Shown: positions 12,337 through 21,382 of the stretch, in pieces
Position numbering within the stretch: position 1 is the first letter of the stretch
How the letters are laid out: each line of letters opens with the position of its first letter
From: Isoetes taiwanensis
Lineage: Eukaryota > Streptophyta > Lycopodiopsida > Isoetales > Isoetaceae
Reading direction: 5' to 3'
Length of the DNA: 64,000 bases
Assembly: GCA_021234155.1 (NCBI GenBank)
Contig: JAJEKV010000046.1
Span: 762,280-826,279 of the forward strand
Program-made: the position numbers and the translations under genes
Notes under the pieces: generated by a model
The model's database searches: none
What the model saw: the letters and a program-made list of their open reading frames with translations, nothing else
What the model was told of the DNA's origin: nothing

Positions 12337-13239
12337 CTACTGCAGTTTCTCAAAGAGACCTTGCAAACTTTGAGATATTCCCTTCAGCATATTCAATTTC
12401 TCCTTCTCTAGTGCAAGGTTATCATCCTGGGCCTTTTCACTTATTTCAGTCATTTCTTTAATTGCCAAAGCAACCTCTGATGCTGCACCTTTTGCTTTTC
12501 TTTTTTTCTTTGGATTTACGTTTTTCTTCTCATCTGGTGTCAACCGCTTACCCTCATCTTCTTTGTCAATATTTGTCTTACTACTCTCCCCACCTTCTGT
12601 CTCAACATTGTCAACCTCTTTCGTATTTTATGCCATGGGTAGAGCATAACAAACAACGTGAACACGTTCACTCATGTACTGGTCTATTAAATCAAACCAC
12701 TTACACTTCTCAGATCTTTCTGCACCTGAGAGATTATTTTGGGACTTGTCTTGTTTATAGTCTCCGTAGACTGCTTGCCACTTCTTCCTACACCCATCAG
12801 CATCTTTGTCCACGACTGGACATCGTGCCACTAACTGCACGTACAATTTTTGCCAAATATCAAAACCCTGTTTTCCAGCTTTGGTAATGAACTCCTCGTG
12901 CATTTCTCCACGTAAATGGATTAGGGCAACCACCCAATTATCCTTCCAGTTTGTGCCTCTTCCTTTCTGGACGTCTCCAGCAGGTGCTTTAGCAGGCTCC
13001 TTCCCTTTTCTTCCACGAGGTTTTTTCTTTTGACCCGATTCTTGAACAATTTCAGTAAGGTTTTGGTTTGGCTCATTTACAATAGGAGGGCTAGCATAAG
13101 GGTATACTTGGGGGATAGAGGATCGTCTTGCAACTGGACCATGTGAAAATGCATAAAATGAGACAAGATAATTTGGAAGGTTCAGAGCAGGTTGAGAGGA
13201 AGGTATTTCTTGCGATTCAGATTCCTCAAATCCATCCAT
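12337..13239 (-). pseudogene. Harbinger SANT/trihelix DNA-binding protein with one stop
   Basis: From ATG 13239 (MDGFEESESQE) the frame runs through a Lys/Arg-rich stretch (GQKKKPRGRKGKEP) and a Myb/SANT-trihelix domain with the usual spaced tryptophans (NWKDNWVVALIHLRGEM, FDIWQKLY, CRKKWQAVYGDYK, KWFDLIDQYM). It meets TAA at 12628-12630. The same frame continues past that stop to 12337, giving an acidic stretch, a basic PKKKRKAKG nuclear-localisation-like motif and a C-terminal coiled coil. One substitution therefore splits an otherwise intact gene of about 300 codons. In PIF/Harbinger elements this protein binds the element ends and brings the nuclease into the nucleus. The open frame extends upstream of 13239, but that part is hydrophobic and AT-rich and is unlikely to be coding. 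Confidence 0.85.
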
Positions 13240-13388
13240 GGCAAATATCTGGGAATCTAAAATGGCAAATAGAGAAAAAAGAAGAATGATAAGTTCAAAG
13301 TTTATAGTGCAAAAAAGAAACAAGAAAATAACAATGATCACATCATTTACAAGATACAAATTTTACAATTCACTACTTGGAAAAATGT

Positions 13389-13700
13389 CTAGTAAAAATA
13401 CTTTGGTAGAATACTTTTGTAAAAAACCATTGATAGAAGAAAATGCAGAACCATTGATAGAAGAAAATACTTTTGATAGAAAAATACTTTTGTAAAAACC
13501 ATGCAAAACCATTGTGAGAAGAATACTTTTGTAAAAACCATTGATAGAAGAAAATGCAAAACCATTGATAGAAGAGAAGAAAATACTTTTGATAGAAGAA
13601 TACTTTTGTAAAAACCATGCAAAACCATTGATAGAAGAATACTTTTGTAAAAACCACTGATAGAAGAAAATACTTTTGTAAAAACCATTGATAGTAGGAA
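13389..13700. repeat. Minisatellite A inside the Harbinger element
   Basis: About 300 bp of imperfect tandem units built from ATACTTTTGTAAAAACCAT and TGATAGAAGAAAATGC, with mixed order and unit length. The units keep open frames by chance. It lies upstream of the SANT gene's start, where the promoter would be. Confidence 0.8.
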
Positions 13701-13714
13701 AATCTGCTGACAGA

Positions 13715-14060
13715 CTACTGCTGTCAGACTTCTACTGACAGACTACTGCTGAATTACAGAGATCTTTGACTTATATAGAGAGGTAATTACAGAGAGTTCG
13801 GATTACAGAGAGGTCGGATTATAGGTTCCGGATTAACAGAGGTCGGAATAACAGATAGTAGAATAACAGAGGTCGGATTAACAGATAGTTTCAACCAAAA
13901 GTAGAGTTCCGGATAGTAGGATTCAAGACAGAGTTCGGATTCATATTATAAGTTCCGGAGTAGGATTCAAGACAGAGTCCGGATTCATATTATAAGTTCC
14001 AGAATCAAGACACAGTTCGGATTTTCAGTAGGTTCCAGATTCAAGACAGACAAATTCTCA
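13715..14060. repeat. Minisatellite B inside the Harbinger element
   Basis: A second array made of diverged units such as ATTACAGAGAGTTCGG, ATTAACAGAGGTCGGA and TTCATATTATAAGTTCCGG, followed by short CTTCTCCGACCTGCAA repeats to about 14130. It abuts minisatellite A and fills the space to the right-hand end region. Confidence 0.7.
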
Positions 14061-14513
14061 CAAATACCTTACCTTCTACAAACTTCTCCGACCTGCAAGC
14101 TTCTCCGTCCAATCCAAGCTTCTCCGACCTGCAATCTGATCAAATCACCTCCTGATATTTGAAGTACTATCTGCTTGTTGGGTTTCCACTCCAATCGATA
14201 GAAGCGAAACATCACTGGCCTTTCCATTCCAATGCCAACTCGAATCCATTCCAGCCCTGTCGATTCCATTCCGGCCCTGCCTCTTCTGCTTGTCAACTTT
14301 TTTTTAGTACACCTGAATCATGCGGCAGAGAAGCTCGCGGATTGGATAGAAGATCATACCTTATTTTGTGGCCGGGGGTTTCCCCCGGAGTAAAATGAGA
14401 CTCTGAAGTTGTACGGACGCCTTTTAAGACATGTCGTAAAAAGTTCAGTGGAAAAACTATAGTGTCATATTTTCTTACGTGTCCCAATCGGCAAGCTAAT
14501 TATAAGACAGCTA

Positions 14514-14531
14514 TGCCATGGAAAAAGGGCC
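14514..14531. repeat. Right terminal inverted repeat of Harbinger element
   Basis: Inverse complement of 10574-10591 with one mismatch, followed at once by the TAA target duplication at 14532-14534. Confidence 0.93.
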
Positions 14532-14534
14532 TAA

Positions 14535-15867
14535 GAGGGGAAGACCTGGAATATTCTTCAATGCATGTGACGACACACTTCAATTCTATCCATTAAGCAT
14601 GGTGTCTCTTATGGTGCAGTTTTATCTACAACGACAATTATTGTTGCCCTTTGACATGTTTTTCCACACTAAATTGCCGCATTCAGCACTACGAAGTCCG
14701 CTTTAACTCCAAAGGCAAGTTTAAACTTAGTAGCGCATGTCGTGTAGTACATGCAATCCAAATGTCAAAGTGGGACCCATCACCATTCTTAAAAACGCAA
14801 CTTTTAGACTCAAATAATGAACAAGTCCAATTTCCTAAGCATGTTGTGGAATGTTGTTGTGTGTGCATGTTGAATACCCAATGGACATAAAAAAATACTC
14901 GTCGTCTTCTCTTCTGCTTCGACTTCATCATCAAAAGATCCCACTTACATAATAAATCACCAAACCGCTTCAACAACTAGCAAACGAAAAATAAAGCAAT
15001 TGCAAGTTATCACTTTTTAGTTACTCCAAAACTATCAATGTGCAAGAATCAATACATTTGTTTTATGACACTTTGCGTGATGAAGTCGTTATTGGGTTAG
15101 CAATTAAGAGATCTTCAAGTCTTTAGGGTCCGTCGTATGTTCTCGTAGACACCGCCAATGTAGTATGATGTAAAAATACTATCTATCTATCTATCCCTTA
15201 ATGTACTCTTAGTTGTGTTGATTCAAATCTGTTATCTACTCATTCAAGCTTGCGCTAGTGCATTTTTTGTTCTTTCTTCTCGATGCATGTTTGTTATCTC
15301 GCATTCTACTAGCTACCAGTACTTCTTGTTCGTTGTTTCTCATAATGCATTATATTTCCTCGATAAAAAGGGGGGATGCTGTGCACGAAAGGGTGTACTC
15401 ATGTCTCGAGGGTATGTGCTTGAGATTAATGGTCCTATGGTGTTTTCCTTCTACTTTTTATAGGTTGTATCTTCTTGCAACAAATGGAAGAAGCAACGTC
15501 TACCTCATTTTGGAAATCAAATCATATCACATACAGGTAAGGAACATTGGAAGGAAGAAATACCATACTATCTCGGATACTGTTTGTGGGTTTAACTTTA
15601 GATCTTTGGTCTCTACCAATACAGTTGTGTTCCGACATTGACAATGTTGCATGAATCAATTACTATTGTTAGACAAACGTTGAAACTCTGAATGCATTTT
15701 GATCCCACCAAATTACCTACAATTGCATGTTTAGGCTTGTAAATGAGAATATTCAGGCATATAGTGGCATAAACCCGGAATAATCCCACCCAAAAAATTA
15801 AATGCATTGTTATCCCTTGCACCAGGCAATGTTAGGAAGGAGGTTATAACAGTTACCGTTATCATCC
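14535..15867. other. Intergenic, upstream of second PPR gene
   Basis: No recognisable gene. A short ATCT microsatellite (four units) lies at about 15179-15195. Small open frames near 14518-14890 and 15215-15641 match nothing I know. The 3' end must hold the promoter of the PPR gene at 15868. Confidence 0.45.
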
Positions 15868-17820
15868 ATGAGGGTTTCGGATGAAGTGTCCAAATTGTGG
15901 CAGGCAAGAAGAGTCCACGAGGCATTTGAGATCATCGAACAGAGAGATATATGTCTATATAGGAACGATGCATACTATCTCTTGCAGAATTGCATGAAAA
16001 GAAAAGATCTAGAATGTGGAAGGAAATTGAAGGTTCTTTTGGCCCAGAATGGGCTAGACTCTGTTTCTGTTCTAGGAGACAATCTCGTTCGCATGTTTGC
16101 CTCCCGTGGTTGTCTGTGTGAAGCAAACGAAGCATTTAACAATGCCTCACAACCGAGTATTTACACATGGAGTTCAATCATTTTGGCAAATGCTGATCTT
16201 GGGCAAGGCCAAACCAGTGTTCACTTGTACACCAGAATGAAAATTTCAGGGTTGAAAAATGATAGCTATGTGATTGTTGCAGCCCTGAAAGCATGCACTG
16301 CTACAGCCTTCCTTGCACAAGCTAGAGAGATACATTCTCACATTAAGGAAAATCATTTTCCCTTGGAAGGTTTTATTGCCAATGCACTTATGGATTTGTA
16401 TGCCAAGTCTGGCTCGTTGGAGGAATCCTGCAGAGTTTTTGACCTGTTGCTTAATCCAGATGTGGTCTCCTGGAATACATTAATTGCAGCATATGGAGAA
16501 CATGGTCAACTTATACTTGCTCTAGATTGTTTTGAACAGATGCAAGAAGAGGGTGCAAGACCAAGCAGAGCAACCTTTTCATGTGTGTTGAAATTGTGTG
16601 CTGCTTTAGTTTCCTTAGGACAAGGTAGACTCATCCATGGCCAGATTTTGGAATTTGGTTTGGAAGTGGATATTATTGTGGGAAGCACACTTGTGGATAT
16701 GTATGCCAAATGTGATAGCTTGAATGAATCATGCAAAGTCTTTGAGAAATTAGTGGATCGAGATGTTGTATCTTGGAATTCACTGATTACAGCATATATG
16801 ATGCATGATAATTGCTCTTCTGCTTTGGACTGTTTTACTAGAATGCAAGAAGAGAGTATAAAACCTGATGAGATTACATTTTTGAGTGTCTTGAAAGCAT
16901 GTGCAAGCATGACAAATGTTACTTTGGGAAGGCTTCTCCATGTACAGATCTTAAATCAAGGACTTGGATATAATGTCCTTGGCAACAGCCTCATTGAGAT
17001 GTATGCTGAATGTGACAGATTGGAAGAATCGTGCAAAATATTTCAAAGATTATCACACAAGTGTGTGATATCTTGGACTGTGCTAATAACAGGATACGTG
17101 CAGCATGGTGAAGCCCTTTATGCGTTAGGTTGTTTTGAGGAAATGCTACAAAGTGGGATAGAACCAGACAGAGTAACATTTTTAAGCATCTTAAAAGCAT
17201 GTGCTAATGCAGGAACCATACACTACGGCAGGCACATACACAATCAGGTCCTACAACATAGATTCGGATGTGATCTTGTCATCGCAAATACCCTCATTGA
17301 TATGTATGCAAAATGTGGTAGCATAGAAGATTCTCGCAAGCTCTTTGATCTTTTGCCGAATCGAGATGTGGCAACCTGGAGTACAATGATTGGGGGATAT
17401 GCTTTGCATGGTGATGGCCATCTTGCATTGAACTGTTTCAACATGATGCAAGAAGCAGGGACAAAACCAAATGAAGTCACATTCCTTTGCATTCTTCTTA
17501 CCTGCAGTCATGCAGGTCTAGTGAATAGAGGTCGTTGGCATTTCAAACATATGGAACAATGCCATAGAATTATGCCTAATGAGGGCCACTACATCTGTAT
17601 GGTTGATCTTTTAGGCCGTGCAGGTCATCTCAAAGAAGCAGAGGACTTACTCCAAGTCCATAAGCAATCTAGCATCTTAGGTTTGAGGTCACTGCTTAAT
17701 GCCAGCCTGATGCATGGAGATATAGAGCTAGGAAAGAGGTGCTTTCATAAGCTTGTCCACTTGGATCCATGTAATGCCCCTGCATATGTGTTGATGTCAA
17801 ACATTTATGCTGATGCTTAA
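15868..17820 (+). CDS. PLS-class pentatricopeptide-repeat protein, short E region
   Basis: The 650-codon intronless frame has about 15 PPR motifs alternating in length. Its motifs are of the PLS type: NALMDLYAKSGSLEESCRVF, then DVVSWNTLIAAYGEHGQ, then an L-motif ending in a FSCVLKLCA-like segment. The YAKCGS/VVSWN pattern repeats to about residue 560. It then enters the E region with HYICMVDLLGRAGHLKEAEDLL (from about residue 572) and stops after APAYVLMSNIYADA, just where the second half of the E motif and any E+ or DYW domain would follow. PLS proteins mostly specify C-to-U editing sites in plastids or mitochondria; without its own DYW deaminase it would need a partner in trans. The start is the first ATG of the frame. 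The residues before the first motif are few, so a targeting peptide is not obvious. Early termination may be natural or a recent truncation. Confidence 0.9.
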   Translation: MRVSDEVSKLWQARRVHEAFEIIEQRDICLYRNDAYYLLQNCMKRKDLECGRKLKVLLAQNGLDSVSVLGDNLVRMFASRGCLCEANEAFNNASQPSIYTWSSIILANADLGQGQTSVHLYTRMKISGLKNDSYVIVAALKACTATAFLAQAREIHSHIKENHFPLEGFIANALMDLYAKSGSLEESCRVFDLLLNPDVVSWNTLIAAYGEHGQLILALDCFEQMQEEGARPSRATFSCVLKLCAALVSLGQGRLIHGQILEFGLEVDIIVGSTLVDMYAKCDSLNESCKVFEKLVDRDVVSWNSLITAYMMHDNCSSALDCFTRMQEESIKPDEITFLSVLKACASMTNVTLGRLLHVQILNQGLGYNVLGNSLIEMYAECDRLEESCKIFQRLSHKCVISWTVLITGYVQHGEALYALGCFEEMLQSGIEPDRVTFLSILKACANAGTIHYGRHIHNQVLQHRFGCDLVIANTLIDMYAKCGSIEDSRKLFDLLPNRDVATWSTMIGGYALHGDGHLALNCFNMMQEAGTKPNEVTFLCILLTCSHAGLVNRGRWHFKHMEQCHRIMPNEGHYICMVDLLGRAGHLKEAEDLLQVHKQSSILGLRSLLNASLMHGDIELGKRCFHKLVHLDPCNAPAYVLMSNIYADA

Positions 17821-18620
17821 GGATTTACAAGAGAGAGCTGAGATATCACCTGCCCAAGTTATAAAGGCTTATCCAGTGATGGACCATCGGCTGTGGCTCA
17901 CCCAAATCAAAGACTTTTGGCTCCAATTTGGGAACAAAAATTCAAATTGATATGTACCAGACTGACATTACAGATGTATGAAGAATTTACAGGCTAATCA
18001 TTGGAACATCATAAATTTGTGTCAACAAACGTGCTGTTTCCTTAAGGTAAGCTCAAATGTTTAAAATCCAAAACAAAGTGAATTTTGCTACAACAAGTTT
18101 TCCGCAGATATTGCAGCCATTCACAAATAAATGTCGGATACTGCAGCCATGGACAATTACACAAAAATTAACGACCATTCTTATATCCAGTTCCTTCTCT
18201 GATAACTTGTTACCGTTTTGCAGCCGAATCTTTGTATTTTAGGCTAGTCGAGTATGTGACTCTTGTGCAAAGACATTTGCCCAGAAATGCGCTGCTGAAT
18301 CAGAAGCTCTCTGTTTTATCATTATAGGTCTTCATCACTTGAGAACTTGAGTTTGAGTTTTTCCAGCCAATATTTGTTAAAAGCATAACCAACTGAGAAA
18401 TTGGTAAAAGTATGGATGTCTGGGCTCCTATGCCAAACAAAAACCAGAAAAGTGGGCCAAATTTATTAACAACAATCCAATCATAATGATGATAATCAAA
18501 TCGTAATGAATATCTATTCTAGAATTTAGGAAAGTGGCTGCTAAAGAATGAACACACAGAGCACTCCATGTCAATAGATGAAAGGTATATGAAACACACA
18601 ATGGTAAAGGTATTCCTCCG
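17821..18620. other. Intergenic between convergent genes
   Basis: It holds the 3' regions of the PPR gene (+) and the PLAC8-family gene (-). No further coding region is seen. Confidence 0.5.
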
Positions 18621-20601
18621 CTATCGAGCATAACCTCCCTGGGGTGGTGGGTAACCAGCGGGGTATGGCTGACCATATGCAGGTTGCCCATATGCAGGTT
18701 GCCCATATGCTTGTGGTGGAGGATATGCCTGAGGAGGTGGATAACCAGGTGCATAACCAACAGGTGGTGGAACTGGCTGATCAATACGAGACATCATCTG
18801 GAATTGAGGTGGCTGCATTGGTCTCTCCACCGGTCCAAATTTACCATCCCACTTGTCCATCTCTACTTTATGCTGAGTCTGCATTAACAGCAATGCGATA
18901 GGTATTCAATATATGTATTAGCCCTAACCATCCTAACTGTTAAACAAATAAAAAAACTACCTGCATGCACGCACAAACACTGCATAACAGAAAAACATAC
19001 ACCAATTAGCATAAAGAGGGGGCAGAAAAAACAGGGAAAGGGGAAAGAAGCCAATCATACGTGCAATAAACACCATCCGCCAGGCAAGTGAGAAGATTAG
19101 CAATTTCTGATAGTTCTTCACTTCCAAGAATTGCTGCTATGCAAGAAAATATACATGCCACTTGCTGTATACAGAACATAAAACCCTGAAAGAAAATCCA
19201 AAAAGAAGTAAGATAACATAAATAAAATGATACATCCCCCTGGTTAAGGTCCACAGGGATACAGAACTCACGATGATACAATTGTCGCACTTTGTGTTTT
19301 GTATATTAAACTCATCTTGTAATAGAAAACGTGTGGACTGCACAGAATTTGCAAAGCAACACCAGACCTATGCATAAATAAGATTCAATATTAGAAATCA
19401 GTCTAGGGTATCAGATTCAAAAAAAGTGGAAATGCAGGAAACCTACTTCAGTACAAAGACAAAATTCCGGACATTTACTTTCTCCACAAGAACCACTGCA
19501 CGGCATATACCCCGCACAACATGTGTACCTGCAAATCAGAAAAGGCATGGAGGTACAATGCATCAGCTCAAGCAAAAAAGATAAGCTGTTTTGCACCCGT
19601 GTCTATTTCTAGCAGGTAAACCCATATTACCTTGACATGTCATTGTGAAGAGCACGCTTCCGTAACATATAGGAAGCACAAGGTGAACTGAAAGATACAC
19701 TCTGTATCAGTTTAAACTTCTGAAAGTAGATCAAAATATAGAAAATACTAGACAGGCAGTACTCCAGCAAATAAGTCGTTATCAATTAAAAAATTGACAT
19801 ATAGCATTTCTATGATGTATAAGATACTAAGATATGTTTCCTGAATACTATTAAGGGAAAAAATCATCACAACAAATTTTATGATGGATCAATGTACTAA
19901 AAAATCCACGCCTTGAATCAGGCTCTTGATGTTTGTAAGATATGGACACATCAGAGCCTTGATAATGCCACTTAAGACTACTTCCAGAGAATTGCATCCA
20001 TGTTTCCTTAACAGAAAACTAGATAACATGGAATATAGAAACGAAATAAAAGCAATGAGAATTAGAGGATTGAACTTATAACTTACCACCATAACGCAAA
20101 GCAACAATCTGACAGTCCAATTTTGGTTCATGCAAACACACAATTGAATTTGTTAGAGATGGCACACACTTACCCTTGACAAAGATTCAAGGATAATGAA
20201 ATGTATGAGCTCATTTTGATCGTACATTGCTGAACTAAGCATGTAATAAGAAGGATGCTATTCGAATATGGAACACATATAAACCAACAGAGACCTATCC
20301 TAATATTTCATATGTCTTGCAATGTGCTTAGTAGAATCATATCTACTTATAAGATGACTTGATCTGTTGAATATGACATACATTAAAGCAAAGCGAAATG
20401 GAAAAGGAAAAGATAATGTTGGAATTGAGCTGCATTTGCTTGGAAAAAGAGAAAAAGCCCAAAGATTTTTTTGTAAAATTACTCCGCAAAATATAAAAGT
20501 GAAAACTTACATGGAAAATCAGTGGTAATAGAATGTGTGAGATCTGTATGCCAGACATTGTTGTAAGATTCACGGATCTGCATCTTCTCGTATTTCGACA
20601 T
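18621..20601 (-). CDS. PLAC8-family cysteine-rich membrane protein, 8 exons
   Basis: Joining eight GT-AG-bounded exons gives an exact 249-codon protein. Exons are 20601-20511, 20108-20087, 19687-19631, 19528-19447, 19367-19272, 19185-19061, 18979-18961 and 18878-18621. It starts MSKYEKMQIRESYNNVWHTD and has the PLAC8-like motif CCFALWCSPC, a Cys-rich stretch (CCAGYMPCSGSCGESKCPEF), then STRFLLQDEFNIQNTKCDN. A hydrophobic segment (GFMFCIQQVACIFSCIAAI) follows, then VYCTVCACMQTQHKVEMDK and a Pro/Tyr/Gln-rich tail with YGQPA repeats. This order matches a conserved plant family annotated as PLAC8; members are small membrane-associated proteins with little known biochemistry. Every exon joint preserves the conserved reading frame, which strongly supports the model. 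Exons 2 (22 nt) and 7 (19 nt) are microexons. An internal ATG at 20583 is an alternative start. The family name is from memory. Confidence 0.88.
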
Positions 20602-21034
20602 CTTGAAAAATCTGGAGGCAGGCAAATTTCGCGCCTAGAAAAAATGGAGGAGATGGGCGCCCAAAGGAGAAAGTTATTGATGACTTAAGAAGCCATAGCC
20701 GCGTCAAAGGTCGGGAGGACGACGCCCTGGACGTGCAAAATTGGAGAAACGGGACACGTCCGACGAGAGCACGTTCTTTTGCACCTTTAGCTTTCGCTAT
20801 ATTCGGCGAACTCGCAACCCCTGCTATAAATTTAGCGGTAGACACCGAATTATTATTGGTCCGCATCCTTTAGTCAATTTGAAGGGGGAACGAAGTTTCC
20901 TTTGCTAGCGGCCGCTAGGTGGACGGCAAAGTGCCGCCCGTTCGCTTAGCGGCCGCCAGCTAATTTCACGACGAAATTCCTACAAATTCCAGGGGCCAAT
21001 GGGTAAATATCCGACGTGGTAGTGTTTAGAGTAT
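20602..21034. other. Probable promoter/leader of PLAC8-family gene
   Basis: The region immediately 5' of the minus-strand gene is GC-richer than its surroundings up to about 20960. It contains two copies of AGCGGCCGC (about 20908-20916 and 20948-20956) around a CGGCAAAGTGCCG hairpin. No TATA box is evident. An open frame here on the minus strand (20570-20866) is most likely leader sequence. Confidence 0.4.
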
Positions 21035-21382
21035 GGTCACATGAAGCGGTTGATAGAGAAGAATCCCTGTCAATCGTCTAAACTGGAAGGGTCACATGCA
21101 CCTAAATGCACCTAAATGATAGGAATGTCGCCCAATTGATAGGGATTGCTTCCCTCGGCTCCTACCCTCGGTTGAATGGATTCCTATCAACAGGAATCCG
21201 TTCGATTTCAACACGCGGCTTGTATTTTTCATCTAGCACCGCAAATTTTGAAACCTCTTGCTGTGTGAAAGAAGGAAGATGGCTCTGCGGTTTATATTCT
21301 ATCGACACCTTCATGTGACCCGGCACAAAAAAACAGGTTCCCGTCAACAGGAAATGATCCCTGTCAACAGCTTCATGTGATC
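21035..21382. mobile_element. MITE-like inverted-repeat element
   Basis: GGTCACATGAAGCGGTTGAT at 21035-21054 is repeated in inverse orientation, with changes, at the right end (CTGTCAACAGCTTCATGTGATC, about 21361-21382). Inner copies of the same motifs (CTTCATGTGACC near 21310, CCCTGTCAA near 21066, ATCAACAGG near 21187) show further internal symmetry. It has no coding capacity, about 348 bp in length, and no clear target duplication. The superfamily is undecided. Confidence 0.55.

Larger units (their letters stand above)
10574..14531 (-). mobile_element. PIF/Harbinger DNA transposon, decayed
   Basis: The element is delimited by 18-bp terminal inverted repeats, GGCCCTTTTTCCACGGCA at 10574-10591 and its complement (one mismatch) at 14514-14531, flanked by the trinucleotide TAA at 10571-10573 and 14532-14534. 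A 3-bp TWA target duplication is the signature of PIF/Harbinger elements. Both genes of the superfamily lie inside on the minus strand: the HARBI1-like DDE nuclease (10802-12266) and the SANT/Myb-like DNA-binding partner (12337-13239). Palindromic subterminal repeats and two minisatellites are also present. The nuclease is broken, so the copy is not autonomous, but intact ends mean it could be moved in trans. The 3,958-bp length is normal for the family. Confidence 0.95.

Noticed and set aside
12462-13033. Plus-strand frames opposite the SANT gene
   Set aside because: Antisense shadows of the Harbinger SANT gene, which has a recognisable domain on the minus strand.
13373-13688. Frames rich in repeated FYQWF / MVFTKVF units
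   Set aside because: They arise from translating minisatellite A; no start context or homology.
20570-20866. 98-codon minus-strand frame upstream of the PLAC8-family exons
   Set aside because: It overlaps exon 1 in another frame and reads as leader or promoter sequence; the exon chain gives a complete protein without it.
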